From Notolepis coatsorum (Eukaryota > Chordata > Actinopteri > Aulopiformes > Paralepididae), in NCBI GenBank assembly GCA_963971535.1, contig OZ020589.1, positions 55,433,743 to 55,497,742 of the forward strand: a stretch of 64,000 nt of DNA, written 5' to 3'. Positions 31,932-43,658 of this stretch are shown piece by piece; position 1 is the stretch's first letter, and every line of letters begins with the position of its first letter. Position numbers and translations under genes: made by a program. The notes under the pieces were generated by a model. The model was given only the letters and a program-made list of their open reading frames with translations. It did not search any database and was not told where the DNA came from.

Positions 31932-32483
31932 GTGACGTCAGTGGAGTCACTCCAAGCAGTGCTGGGAAGCACAGAATGGAGTGTATTCCGTGATAACACA
32001 GCCAATATTAACGAATACACCGAAACGGTGATTGACTATGTCTGTACTCAGGTAGAAGTAATAATCCCCTCCACCAAAATTAATATCTACCCAAATCAAA
32101 AGCCCTGGGTAGACAAATCCGTCCGTGAGGCTCTGAAAGTGCGCACATCAGCATACAACACCGGGCTGGTGACAGGCAACATGGAAGAACACAAGATGGC
32201 AAGATACAACGTCAGGAGAGCAGTAATAGAGGCAAAACGGCGTTACAGGGATAAAGTTGAACTTCAGTTTGAACAGGCTGACTCTAGAGGCATGTGGCAG
32301 GGCCTCAGAACAATGACAGACTACAAAGGAACCCCCCTCAAACTGAACAGTGACATCTCCTTAGCAAATGATCTCAACTCCTTCTATGCGAGGTTTGAGG
32401 CTGTGAATAACAACACCAGCCTACAAACCACGGCAATGTGGGGGGGGGGGGGTCTGCTGATGGAGACTCAGTGTTCAGGGTAA
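31932..32483 (+). pseudogene. L2 copy C, pre-RT segment
   Basis: The frame contains INIYPNQKPWVDKSVREALK and AKRRYRDKVELQFEQADSRG, the region between endonuclease and RT in L2-type ORF2. It runs through a 13-base G-run (about 32439-32451) and stops after METQCSG. The RT continues in the -1 frame. Confidence 0.8.
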
Positions 32484-33865
32484 CAGAGCATGAGGTGAGA
32501 CGGATCTTTAAAAAAGTGGATATCAGGAAGGCAGCAGGACCGGACGGCATCCCCGGCCGCGTCCTAAAAGTCTGTGCCGACCAACTGGCCCCGGTATTCA
32601 CTGACATCTTCAACCTGTCCTTGGAACAGGCCGTCATCCCCACCTGTCTGAAGAAGTCCACCATCATCCCTGTACCCAAAAAATCTACGCCCGCTTGCCT
32701 CAACGACTACCGCCCTGTAGCCCTCACCTCCATAGCCATGAAGTGCTTTGAGAAGCTAGTGAAGGGCTACATCTGTTCCTCCCTCCCCATCAACCTGGAC
32801 CCTCTGCAATTTGCATATCGCCCCAACAGGTCCACGGAGGACGCCATAGCCCATGTGCTGCACACAGCAGCATCACATCTGGACAAGAGGCAGGGGAACT
32901 ATGTGAGAATGCTGTTCATCGACTACAGCTCAGCATTCAATACCATAGTCCCCTCCAAACTCATAGCCAAGCTCAGGGACCTGGGCTTGAACTATGACCT
33001 GTGCCAGTGGGTCCTGGACTTCCTGACGGGCAGACCCCAGGTGGTAAGAGCCGGCAACTGCACCTCCTCATCCATCACGCTCAACATAGGGGCCCCCCAG
33101 GGCTGTGTTCTGAGCCCCCTCCTCTACTCCCTGTACACACATGACTGCGTAGCACAGCGGAACAACAACACCATCATCAAATTTGCTGATGACACAGTAG
33201 TGGTGGGCCTGATCTCTGCCAACGACGAAAGGGCCTACCTGGAAGAGGTAGAGAACCTGTCACAGTGGTGCCAGGAGAACTGCCTCTCCCTGAACGTCAG
33301 CAAAACAAAAGAGATGATTGTGGACTTCAGGAGGTCGGGGGTCAAGGACTACAGCCCCCTCAGCATCGACGGGGCACCAGTTGAGAGAGTGAACAGTTTC
33401 AAGTACCTCGGAGCCCACATATCCGAGGACTTGACATGGACCACACACATTGACAGTGTTGTGAAGAAGGCACGACAACGCCTCTACTTCCTCAGGCGCC
33501 TAAGGAAGTTCCAAGTCAGTCAGAAGATCCTTAGGAACTTCTACTCATGTACAATAGAGAGCATCCTGACCGGCAACATCACCTCCTGGTTTGGGAATAG
33601 CACTGCACAAGACCGTAGCAGACTACAAAGAGTGACACGTTCAGCCGAACGCACAATTAGAGGGGGGCTTCCCACCCTCCAGAACATTTACAACAAGCGG
33701 TGCAAGGGGAAGGCTAAGAGAATTATTAAGGACTCGAGCCACCCGAACAACTGCCTCTTTGAACTGCTGCCGTCAGGCAAGCGATACCGGAGTCTTATGG
33801 CGAGCACAGAAAGACTCAGAAGGAGCTTCTATCCCCAGGCCATCAGGCTGCTAAACGAACAATAA
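32438..33865 (+). pseudogene. L2 copy C, reverse transcriptase and C-terminus
   Basis: Open for 475 codons: [59 protein letters not shown] (motif A), [20 protein letters not shown] and [20 protein letters not shown] (motif C FADD). The C-terminus runs to [10 protein letters not shown]. The catalytic residues are present, but there is no endonuclease in the same frame, so the copy cannot move on its own. Confidence 0.9.
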
Positions 33866-34340
33866 TCGCTAAACGAACAATAATCACTATGCAACAACCA
33901 TCAAATGCACACAGCACACACACCCACACGCACACACTCACTCAAACAAACAACACACTGCAGCACCCACTCTCCACACTTTAGATCACACAAACACACT
34001 TACACTTTATATTTATTGATAAAGGATTTGCACTACAACTCGTACACCTACTGTGAATTGTACCTAAACTGCACCTCGTCCATTTATGCCTTGCACTATA
34101 TAGTATTGTATATTAGTACACTGCACAGTATTGTATATTGTATGGTAACTACGTCTACGAACATTGTACATATGTCTAAACTGAACACTGTGACCTCTTT
34201 TTTTACTTCTAATTTTTACTATGTTTTTATTTCATACTTATCTTGTCATGCACAGTCTCTGGAGCGCAACAGTAAGAAGCATTTTGTACAAAAGTATTCT
34301 GTACTTCTGTATGACAACTATTAAAGAAACTTGAAACTTT

Positions 34341-34435
34341 TTGTGTTTTTTTGTGCGTGGACCCCAGGAAGACTAGCTGGTTGCTATCGCACCAGCTAAT
34401 GGGGATCCCTAATAAAATCAAATCAAATCAAATCT
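34341..34435 (+). repeat. LINE E 3' tail after the L2 insertion
   Basis: GTGCGTGGACCCCAGGAAGA through CTAATGGGGATCCCTAATAA to three AAATC repeats. The Gypsy gag resumes immediately after the tail. The tail could instead belong to an unrelated small LINE/SINE fragment. Confidence 0.6.
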
Positions 34436-35070
34436 CCGAACCACGTCTGTTCGAGGGTAACTTCGAGGATTGTGCCACATTTATCATGCAGTGTGAGTTG
34501 GTCTTCCTTCATCAACCCAGCCGTTTTTCGTCAGAGGGATCCCGAGTAGCCTACATGACTAACCTGCTCACGGGCCGAGCAGCACAGTGGGTTACTGCCT
34601 CCTGGGCAATGGGGGCTGATTTCTGTTTTTCCTACCCAGACTTCGTGGCAGAGCTCCCCAGGGTTTTCCACCACCCAGCCCGTGGCCAGGACCCAGGAGC
34701 TCGGTTGGGCACCTTCCGGCAGGACAGTGGCAGTGTCAGAGACTATGCGCTGGAGTTCAGACTGGCCGCAACGGAGAGCGGTTGGAACGATCAAGCGCTT
34801 CGTCTCACCTTCCTGAGGGGGCTCAACGACGCAGTAAGGGACCAGCTCGCGACCCAAGAGGAGCCCGATTCTCTCGAGGGCCTGATCAGCCTCGCTATCC
34901 GCATCGACGGACGCCTCCGGGAGAGAAGGCGTGAGCGAGCACGACGGGGACCCCCAGACGTACCCCCCGAGTACCACGACCTCGAGGAGGTTTTCAGTAA
35001 GTCCAGGGCTCAGGTCTTTCCGCCTCACCGGCCTTACGACTGTGCCATCGACCTCCGCTCTAAATCCGAC
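34436..35070 (+). pseudogene. Ty3/Gypsy gag, C-terminal fragment fused to RT start
   Basis: The frame resumes EPRLFEGNFEDCATFIMQCE. It contains TGRAAQWVTASWAM, DYALEFRLAATESGWND and LISLAIRIDGRLRERRRERA (gag capsid region), then passes directly to VPPEYHDLEEVFSKSRAQVF and PYDCAIDL. In fish Gypsy elements the latter sits at the start of RT. The zinc knuckle and protease that should lie between are missing, so about 0.5-1 kb was deleted. The segment ends where the minus-strand Gypsy begins. Confidence 0.75.
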
Positions 35071-35652
35071 TGGATTTAACGGGGCTGTCAAAGAAGAGGT
35101 GAAAGGTTTGAGTCGGTTGAAGTGAACCACACTCTCTGGCCCTCCCTCCACTAGCACTAGCCTATAAAGCACATCGGTCACCCTCTCCACCACTCTAAAG
35201 GGACCTTTGTACCGCCTCTGGAGCTTGAGACACACCGCACGCTTCCTGGCCTTATTCTGAACCCAAACCAATTCCCCCTCGGAATAGTATTGAAAATTGG
35301 CCCTAAAGTCATAGGACTTTTTCTGCTGTTCCGAGGCCCTGGCCTGGTGCCTTTTAACTGCTTCCACCACCGTGGACAATGTATCCCGCAACCTAGACAC
35401 ATAATTGTCCACCGAGTCACAGGACTCCTGATTGCCCACCTTCAGCATAATATCCACTGGCAGAACAATTTCCTGTCCAAACAGTACTTTATATGGGGTG
35501 AAGGAGGTGCTAGCATGCACACTACTACGATAGGCCAACATAACATAAGGCAACAGTGTGTCCCAGTTTAACTGATTGTCCTCCACAAAGAGAGACAACA
35601 TGGACAAAAGGGTTCGATTAAAGCGCTCCACCAGGCCATCTCACTGGGGGTG
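35071..35652 (-). pseudogene. minus-strand Gypsy integrase C-terminal part
   Basis: Read on the minus strand, DGLVERFNRTLLSMLSLFVE (from about 35640 down), YVMLAYRSSVHASTSFTPYK, VWVQNKARKRAVCLKLQRRY and KGPFRVVERVTDVLYRL: the end of the integrase core and its C-terminal domain. An in-frame TGA stands just before DGLVERF. The frame runs past 35071 into antisense gag, which is not part of the element. The 3' LTR is missing, so the element is truncated at this junction. Confidence 0.8.
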
Positions 35653-37618
35653 TGATAAGAGCTACAGGTAGTCTCTATATATCTCAATCACCTACTCGAG
35701 ATATAAACCTGTGGCCGCTCGATATCCCCCGGCGAGATGCTAAACTCGCCAAGTTCTCGAGTCAATTACTATTTCTGTCAAGATTACTTCAAGTCACTGG
35801 TCTAGTTATCTCCAGTTGATATGAAATGTAAGTATGAAGAGTTGTTAATCTCTTCTTGTTTGTAATAAACCGAATGTATGTCTAGGAGAACTCTTATATG
35901 CCTATAATAAAAATTATATTATTATCATCATCATCATTATTATCATCATTTTACGAAAGGGCTTGTAATACTGCTCATTTGAAAGCTTGGTTGTATTACT
36001 ACTTTGTTAATAAGTATTACCACTGTACTAACAAGGAATCATTGCTTGCACGCCCCAGTACCTCCCGTCAATCCGACAGGCCCGTCTGCCAGCGGGACCG
36101 ACCATCCAATCCTGCAGTGATTTAGACGATCGATTTCCCACAGACCTTGACAGAGTCCGTCGGACACAGAGATACCGGAACCCGCAAACAACAAACATTG
36201 TCATGTATAGTATTTATACAGTACATAGCATATATATATAATATATATCTTTTAGCTGAAAAGCATTAACCAGTCAATTGATTCAATCTGTATTAGGTTA
36301 CAGTACATTCATAGTCACCCTCCATAGGAAATCAGGGCGTCGGCTGGCATCATGGCACATTGCTGTCAGAAATCAGTCCAAGGATTCAAAAGATATTATA
36401 AAAAGCTGTTTTTATTTAGAAAGGTACAAAAAAGGACTGTATTGGAAATATCCATTACAGTTTAAAAGATTATATAAAACAAAACATCCTATCTCTAAGA
36501 TCGCAATAGCCTGACACGGCTTGTGCCTGCCATGGAAAAGTCTGAAATTCTGGCTTCTCGAAGGAGGAACAGTCATTTTTATATCGATCCGGCATCATAT
36601 TTCTATTGGTCTAAAAACAGTGATGTCACAGGGATGTCATTTCACTAGCCAACCAACGTACACTACATAGTAAGGATGGACTCCTCCCCTTCTAGTCGTT
36701 ACATCTACTGGAGAAGTAACAGATTACCTCGTGTTGGAAAATCCCTATCTGTTACTAACAGGATACCAGAGGCCCCAAGGTTGTCTTTACATTCCTTAGT
36801 GGCCAAACAGTATTGAAATGAAAGCAATTCACACTTCCTGCATGAGTATATAGTACATAGCCCAACACATACTACAGATATATACAGATACATGTATAAT
36901 ACAGTACATATATATATAGTACATACAGTATATACATATATATACACATACTTGTACCAATCATTGGTTATATGTCTACTCTATGCAGGACAGGCAAGGG
37001 TTAACATGTGTGCCAACCTGCTGTTTTTCATTGTGCAGAGCAGCCTGCAGGAGCTGTCTCTAAGGCCGCATTCCTAAGGGTAACTCCTTACTGCATGTTG
37101 GGCAGAAGAGAATGGCCTGTGTACACTTGTGAATATAAAGTGAAGTGAATACACTTCCTGCATTATAAGTGTATAAAGAGTATACAGGTCATATACATAG
37201 CTCCAATCATATATAATAACAGGATGTCATAATAACCAGTGTCACTAGTTGACTTGTGGCACTTAACATGTGTTTACACATAACGTGTTTCTTCTCAATT
37301 CCTTTCTGACTGGGCATTACCAGCCAGAATACATATCACATCTAGACACCTATAGTAACATATGCCTAGATTTAAAACAAATATATACAATAAACCTATT
37401 GTATTGATTCCATTGATTCCATTCATTCCATTCATTCCATTCTCCAGGATCACGCAAGATATTGTAGTGTACACAAGTTACTGTTCCGGAGTCGACAGTC
37501 CATAGTTCTCACAGTTTTACACAAGTGGGAGGAAGAATCTACAGACATTCCCCATAATCATATATAAGAACAGGATGTCATAATAACCAGTGTCACTAGT
37601 TGGCTGTGACACTTTACA
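35653..37618. mobile_element. 1966-bp TG...CA insertion in Gypsy integrase
   Basis: It starts TGATAAGAGCTACAGG and ends GTGACACTTTACA, and is flanked by GGGTG at 35648-35652 and 37619-37623. Removing it joins the two halves of the integrase frame. It contains no coding region. TG...CA ends with a 5-bp duplication indicate a long solo LTR or a non-coding LTR element. A roughly 65-bp block (CAGGATGTCATAATAACCAG) occurs twice inside it, near 37218 and 37571. The orientation is unresolved. Confidence 0.8.
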
Positions 37619-38592
37619 GGGTGGTAGGGGAATGTCCTTGTTTTCTGCATGTGCAGAAGCCTACATAACTCCCTGAATAGATTTGACTCGAAGTTACGAC
37701 CTTGGTCGGAGTGGATACTCCTTGGCGCCCCAAAACGACACACCCACTCCTCGGTCAAGACTTTGGCAATTGTCCGTGCTTCCTGGTTAGGCAATGGAAA
37801 AGACTCTGTCCACTTGGAAAAATAGTCCCCCACAACCAAAATATACTTATTTTTCCCAGGGGTCTCGGGGAGGGGGCCAAGAATGTCGAGTGCCACCCGT
37901 TCAAAAGGCCTAGATACCCTGGATGTCTGTAGGGGTGCACATGGCCGCTTCCCCTGACTCTTCCTTGAACCACAATCGACACATTCTCTAACCCACCTCT
38001 TGACATCGCCAAACCAGCCTGGCCAATAGAACCGGTCTTTAACTTTCCCTTGCAGCTTCTGCACCCCCAAGTGCCCCCCGGTGGAGACATTGTGCAGCTG
38101 CTCTAAAACCCCAGGCACCATTGACTGAGGGAGCACCACCTGTACCCGAGAGGCTGCATCGGAATTTTCAGGAGGAATCCGCACCAGCCTATCACCCTGC
38201 ACCTGGAGCTGACTCCACACAGTAGCATAATTCTGCAGGCCAGCGTCGACCGGTATTGAACCAGAACCAACCTGATTTTTAAAGTTAATTATTTGTCTTA
38301 ACTCACTATCGGCCATCTGTGCATCGGCTAACTCATCAGTCTCTTTTTCCCCACTGGACACTACAGAAGGCAGAGCTTCCTGTATTGCGCACATCCTTAC
38401 AGCAGCCCTGTCTGTTATTGCCTGAGAGGCCTTCTGGTCAGATATTTCTTTTTCCAAAAAAGCCGGCAGCCTAGAAAGGGCATCAGCATTGCTGTGTAGC
38501 TTGCCTGGACGATGCACAATTTTATACTGGAAATTGGCCAATTGTTCAAGCCAACGAGCCAACTGCCCCTCCAAGTCCTGAAAGTTATGAAG
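37619..38592 (-). pseudogene. minus-strand Gypsy RNase H end and integrase core
   Basis: From the TGA at about 38593 the same frame continues with EGQLARWLEQLANFQYKIVH and RPGKLHSNADALSRLPAF (end of RNase H). The integrase follows: HLGVQKLQGKVKDRFYWPGW, ECVDCGSRKSQGKRP (zinc-binding), DILGPLPETPGKNKYILVVG (first Asp), SDQGRNFESNLFRELC (second Asp) and KTRTFPYHP. The frame is cut by the 1966-bp insertion. The third catalytic residue lies near the junction or beyond. Confidence 0.85.
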
Positions 38593-40661
38593 TCAACGGA
38601 GAGAATTGTGGTCAGTTCGCAACACAAACTCCCTACCCAACAAATAGTGCTTGAAGTATTTGGTAAACGCTACCATACTCAGAAGTTCTTTCTTAGTGGT
38701 GGCATATTTACGTTCCTGTTTTGTAAGAGCCCTGCTAGCATATGCTATTACTCTCTCGCGTCCTCCCTCCTCTTGAGACAATACTGCCCCAATCCCCACA
38801 TCACTTGCATCCGTATCCAGGATAAATGGTTTACTGGGGTCGGGATAAGCCAAAACAGGGGTGGTAATCAGACTACACTTGAGCTGCTCAAAGGCTCCCT
38901 GACAGTCCTCACTCCAGCGAAAGTGCCTCCCCTTTTCTGTCAACTGGTGCAGAGGCCGGGCAATGTCAGCAAACCCTTTCACAAAGCGCCTATAATATGA
39001 GGCTAGTCCCAAAAAACTCTTAACCTCAGTCTGGCTGGTAGGAACAGGCCACTCTCTGACTGCCTCCACGTTAGCAGCATCTGGCATCACTCCCTCACTA
39101 GAGATTACATATCCGAGGTACTGGACTCTCGTTGAAAACAAGTCACACTTGGATGGTTTAACCTTAAGGTTGGCCTGCTGAAGTTTTTCCAGCACACCAC
39201 TCAGGCGTGTTAGATGTTCATGGAAAGTGCGCCCAAATACAATTATATCATCCAAATACACTAAGCAGGTAGTCCACTGCAGATCAGCCAGAATTAGGTC
39301 CATCAACCTCTGAAAAGTGTTGGGTGCATTGCAAAGGCCAAAACTCATCACATTGAACTCAAATAGCCCCTGACGGGTGGTGAATGCAGTTTTATGGCGG
39401 TCTTTTGGGTCTACTTCCACCTGCCAATAGCCGCTCGCTAAATCCAGGGTGGAAAACCAACAAGCATGACAAAGGCTATCCAGGGCATCATCAATCCTAG
39501 GGAGGGGGTATGCGTCCTTTCTAGTAACCTCATTGAGTTTCCTATAATCAACACAGAACCGGAGCCCACCCCCTTTCTTTTTTACCAGTACAATGGGAGA
39601 CGCCCATGGGCTACAAGATGGCCGAACTATCCCACTATTGAGCATTTGCTTCAAGTGGCTCGTCACCTCTTGCTGTAAATGGAGGGGGACCCTTCTGGGG
39701 TGCATCTTTATTGGCTTTGCATCCCCTGTATCAATCTCATGCGGGGTCAGATGAGTCCTGCCTAAGTCAGTCTCCCCCTGACTAAACACAGTGAGGTTCT
39801 TATGCAGTAACTCCCTGACTGCCTTTAACTCATCAGGGGCAAGACCCCTCTCCCCCACGCCAAACTGACGCATGAGTGTATCAACTGTCCAAGGCTGCAA
39901 GGTTTTTTCCCCCTCCCTCTCGTCATGCAGCTCCGCCCCCCCTTCCTCTATTTCAATATCAGTGAATAGGGTGCCTACTTTCATGCCACGTTTTAGCATA
40001 ATATCCTCATTAGTGACATTAATAACCCTCACCGGTAATATGCCCTGCTGGACTCTACATACCAACCGAGCTACCAAAACATCACACTGTTTGGAAATGG
40101 AAGTGGAGGGTTCCAGCATTGCTGCTGCATAATCTCCCCATCTGCTCTGGACCTGACCTAAAATAATAATTTCACTGCGTGGGGGCACCAGGGTGTCAGA
40201 CAACACTATCACAGCCTGAGGCTCTAATGATGGGTTAGGGTCAACCAGGGGAAATTTCCTGCCCATTATCTGACATTGTTTCTTTCCCAAATCAACCACT
40301 GCACCATATGTTGAAAGAAAATCAAATCCAAGCAAAATCTCATCAGAGGGAATGTCAGCAACCAAAAATGTTGCTACCAGCGCGAGTGACTCCAGTTGAC
40401 ATACCGTCTGCCAGCATCCCAGAATGCTCATCCCCCCCCCATTAGCTGCTGTAGCCTGCCCAACATAATCTAACAGATCACATCCCCCTTTTGTAGCAGA
40501 GAGCCACAGTTGTTTAGGAATGACTCCAGTATCTACAAGTACATGACAGTCTAACCCACCTATCTTAGCTTGGAGATATCCCGAACCACCCTTCAAGCTG
40601 TCAGGGGCCACAGTAGACTCAGAAATGGGGGCGGGCATTGGACCCTCTGTGCACACCCCCT
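38593..40661 (-). CDS. Ty3/Gypsy pol: protease, RT, RNase H
   Basis: Read on the minus strand from the frameshift site. A retropepsin with CHVLVDTGVIPKQLWLS (DTG), then RT with KMHPRRVPLHLQQEVTSHLK, SPWASPIVLVKKKGGGLRFC, VDYRKLNEVTRKDAYPLPRI, STLDLASGYWQVEVD (motif A) and LVYLDDIIVFG (YLDD). RNase H starts with PFILDTDASDVGIGAVLSQE and ends LRTDHNSLR. A TGA replaces the expected Trp codon there, so pol is split from the integrase by one nonsense change. The listed frame begins with GTG at 40656. Translation is expected through the gag -1 frameshift and not from its own ATG. Confidence 0.85.
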
Positions 40662-40671
40662 CTAGTTTCCC
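40662..40671 (-). promoter_or_regulatory. -1 ribosomal frameshift site GGGAAAC followed by TAG
   Basis: On the minus strand the gag frame reads CAG GGA AAC TAG. G-GGA-AAC is a canonical X-XXY-YYZ slippery heptamer (40665-40671). Slipping one base back gives CTA GAG GGG GTG, which is the pol frame. So pol is probably made as Gag-Pol by -1 frameshifting. Confidence 0.75.
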
Positions 40672-41570
40672 TGTAAATAAGGACAGTCGCGTCTGAAGTG
40701 ACGATTACACCCACATTCCCAGCAACCCCTCTCTCTTTCTCCCTCACATCTAGTCGGGGGAGTGGGGGCACTAACAGAGTATGGAAGGGGAGCAGACACG
40801 GTAGGTGTAGGTTTAGGAACAGATTGGCTTGAATTGGCTATAGTCTGTACAGTGGTTTTCAGAGACTTAACTTCCTGCCGCAGGCCCTCTACGACCCCAA
40901 GCAGCGTATCCATTTGTTTGTCACGCCCAGATTGCTCAGTGACTCCACGCACCTGTACATCAGAGGCCAATTTACTACCCTCCAACTCCCTAATCAGCTC
41001 CAATTCTGCAGCAAGATTAATGGCATCCTCTAAGGTTGTAGGTTTGGCACTGCGAAGGCTAACTCGCAATTCCCCATTCCCAACATTGGAAATAAAATGA
41101 TCCTTAGCCAATAAATCTTGGGTGTGGGCGTCCGCTGAGGGGTACGCTTTAACAACCAGCCTCCGAAGCGCAATACCAAATTCTCGGATATTCTCCTTAT
41201 GTAACCTCTTACGAGAAGAGAAGGTGGCCCTGCTCCAATCATCACTATCACATGGTTCTAAGCATCTACCCATTGCTTCTTTCAGTAAGACATAATTAGC
41301 TTTAGCTGCGGCAGATAACCCACCATATACCTCTCGGGCTCGACCTGACAAGAGAAGACTCATAAATTTTAGTCTCAATGATTCGCTCCAATTATTAACC
41401 CCAGCGGCCATTTCAAACTGTTCAGCCCAATCAGACCATTCCCGGCCGGCACCAGTGAAAGTCTCAGGCATAAAAATGGGTCGGGACATAGCCAGATTAC
41501 TACTAGGGGAAGGAGACGCGTCTGATCGACTTGGGCCGGCCTCAGCCGGCGGTTGGTTATCTCCAGGCAT
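40662..41570 (-). CDS. Ty3/Gypsy gag
   Basis: 302 codons from the ATG at 41570 (the frame is open to 41600 through TTG). It contains SRPIFMPETFTGAGREWSDW, the capsid-like region with LLSGRAREVYGGLSAAAKAN, LAKDHFISNVGNGELRVSLR, a coiled-coil-like GVVEGLRQEVKSLKTTVQTI and one zinc knuckle, CWECGCNRHFRRDC. It stops at TAG 40662-40664, directly after GGGAAAC. The ORF is intact. Confidence 0.85.
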   Translation of the reverse strand: MPGDNQPPAEAGPSRSDASPSPSSNLAMSRPIFMPETFTGAGREWSDWAEQFEMAAGVNNWSESLRLKFMSLLLSGRAREVYGGLSAAAKANYVLLKEAMGRCLEPCDSDDWSRATFSSRKRLHKENIREFGIALRRLVVKAYPSADAHTQDLLAKDHFISNVGNGELRVSLRSAKPTTLEDAINLAAELELIRELEGSKLASDVQVRGVTEQSGRDKQMDTLLGVVEGLRQEVKSLKTTVQTIANSSQSVPKPTPTVSAPLPYSVSAPTPPTRCEGERERGCWECGCNRHFRRDCPYLQGN

Positions 41571-41600
41571 ATTTTTTCTATATCCCACCACTGTCACCAA

Positions 41601-43244
41601 TGTAATAAATACGTGAGTTATACCAGTAGCAGGAGAAACTGCTATTTAGCAGGGAAACTGCTATTTGTCCAAATGCCTGAAATAACCAACTGTACAACCG
41701 ATTTACAAGGAATACCACTTTATTTCATCAAGGTCCTATGCTAAACAATGATATGAGATCTATTAATTAAAACCTATGAGCCATGAAGCCGATACGCCTT
41801 TCCCCTCCGTGACAGGACAGGGTTTAACAGAACCAGAGAATGCAGCAGGTATAGACAGACGTCCCCTAGGTAAATTATATCACCTCTAAGTTAATCACTC
41901 TATAAATTACAGCACTTCTATATAGGTAAACCCTTCACCTCTAGGTAGAGCACATCTCACAGCACACTTTTATATGGGCAACAACCCTTAGTTTGAATGA
42001 GGTACGGTACATACACAATGCACAACAATAGTCACACACACACACTCTATCTGACCAGCTGGTCCATGTGAATATCTAGGGCATCGCCTTCCGCTACCAG
42101 CCCCGCTCTCGCTGTAAATCCTCCGCCACCTCTCTCTCTTGGTACGGCCTCATGCCCAATAGGACACTTTATTACAACACCTAAGTAATTCCTACAGGGG
42201 ACTAGGGGTCTCTAATTGGGGGGACTAATCGGACACCGTAAAGGTCGTCTGCAAACGTAACTCAGTCACCCTCTATATGAGGCACGCAATTATGAACATG
42301 CATATGTCCTATCACAGTAACACACGTCAAAACACCCTCTTTAAGAGGCACGGCACGTTATACAAAGGAGATGCCTAATCACACACACGGCCCGCTAATC
42401 ACACTCTCAAATAGGCACTCATAGATAATGGATCAATTGTACACACTAATTATGGCAGACTCCCCAAGTCCGAATTACCCCTCCCTCTTGCTTCCCCTGT
42501 TCCCCTTCAATTGGTCACACAATATCAATACAACATATACCAGCCTGGCTATATAATAAATAGGGCATATAAAAGGACTAGCCAAGATGCAGGTTAATTA
42601 AGGGCACGATATCATACAGATAAGGTAACTAGAAAATACACAATATACCATATACAATATATATATATACAGTAGGTCTACACAGTTATAAAAATAGATC
42701 ATAATACAAAATCCTATATTAAGTGCAATGTGGGTAACAGTGGACTTAACTCGCCGCACAGCGCGAACCCCCCCCCGAGGGTCGACGCTTGGACCCCGTC
42801 CAACTCTCCGGGCGAATTGCTCCGGCGCACGGTGGTCCTCCAGGTTGCAGTTGACTTGTAACCTGGCAATCGTACCCGGTGTCCGCGAGGACGTTCCGAG
42901 TATAATGTCTTTGGGAGCGATGTAACTCAGACCCTCTATGTCCCGTCCCTATCTGTCTCCAGGAGGGTAAGCCTCCCCTCCTCAAGCTACCGGTACCTGT
43001 GGACGCTGGCTAAATTGTCTTCATCGCCGGTGGATAACTCTCCACGATCGACCCCACCCCCCGGCCCTAACCGAGTCTGGTTACTGCTTGCGTGCTCCAA
43101 CCCCGATATCTGAGTCCCACTGGCTTATCAACAGTCTCAGCGTCTCATCCCCGCACACAATCAGCAACACCTGCGTTCAATAATGAAGCCACTTGAGTCT
43201 CTGCTCCTGATGTCATTACTTCGGCCCATTCACATCACACTACA
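41601..43244 (-). repeat. putative 5' LTR of the minus-strand Gypsy
   Basis: The segment begins TGTAATAAATACG on the plus strand, and CACTACA ends it at about 43244. On the minus strand that is TGTAGTGTGATG...TTATTACA, followed by TTGGTGACAGTGGTGGGATA, a primer-binding-like site, and then gag. Length about 1644 bp. No second LTR exists here for comparison, so the outer end is a guess. The interior has no ORF. Confidence 0.5.
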
Positions 43245-43658
43245 GTGCAGGGGTGTCTAGTCCAGGGCCCAGAGAGTAGAGGGCAAGGCAGCAGGATTCT
43301 CCTCTTTCCTCTGGAGGGGAGCAGCTTCACCGGTCACCACCCTCTTCCTCTGCCTTCCCATCCTGCCCACTGGAGCTGAGTGGAGAAGTGCAGAAGAGAA
43401 GATGTTTAGGTTCAAAGGGACAGTCAATGGCATGCTTGAGGAAGACCGGTAAGGTCGAAACGTTGCATCTACTGCCTTTTTTGTTTATTAAAATCACCTT
43501 GGAACTACAAGTGAGTTGCGAGCCCCGCTTTGTTCTTATGTATTACTGTTTTTACAGTTTGGCTCAGCACCAACAAACGGAAGATGTGCGTTATTTATTT
43601 TTTCTGACTGTTCAAATAAATAACATGTTATTTTAACACTTGTTATTGTGTTATAAAT
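43245..43658. other. non-coding DNA
   Basis: It contains GAAGACCGGTAAGGTCGAAA, resembling a motif common in fish repeats, then AT-rich spacer. No gene was recognised. Confidence 0.4.

Larger units (their letters stand above)
31920..34340 (+). mobile_element. L2 LINE copy C, nested in LINE E
   Basis: A truncated L2 with the pre-RT region (frame 31932-32483), the RT/C-terminal frame (32438-33865) and a CA-rich 3' UTR ending TTAAAGAAACTTGAAACTTT. T-rich sequence is similar on both sides (TTTTGTTTTTTTG near 31665, TTTTTGTGTTTTTTTG near 34345), a plausible target duplication inside the LINE E 3' UTR. Confidence 0.85.

Noticed and set aside
34531-35070. Second half of the 366-codon minus ORF
   Set aside because: It is antisense to the gag fragment; only the part above about 35071 is integrase.
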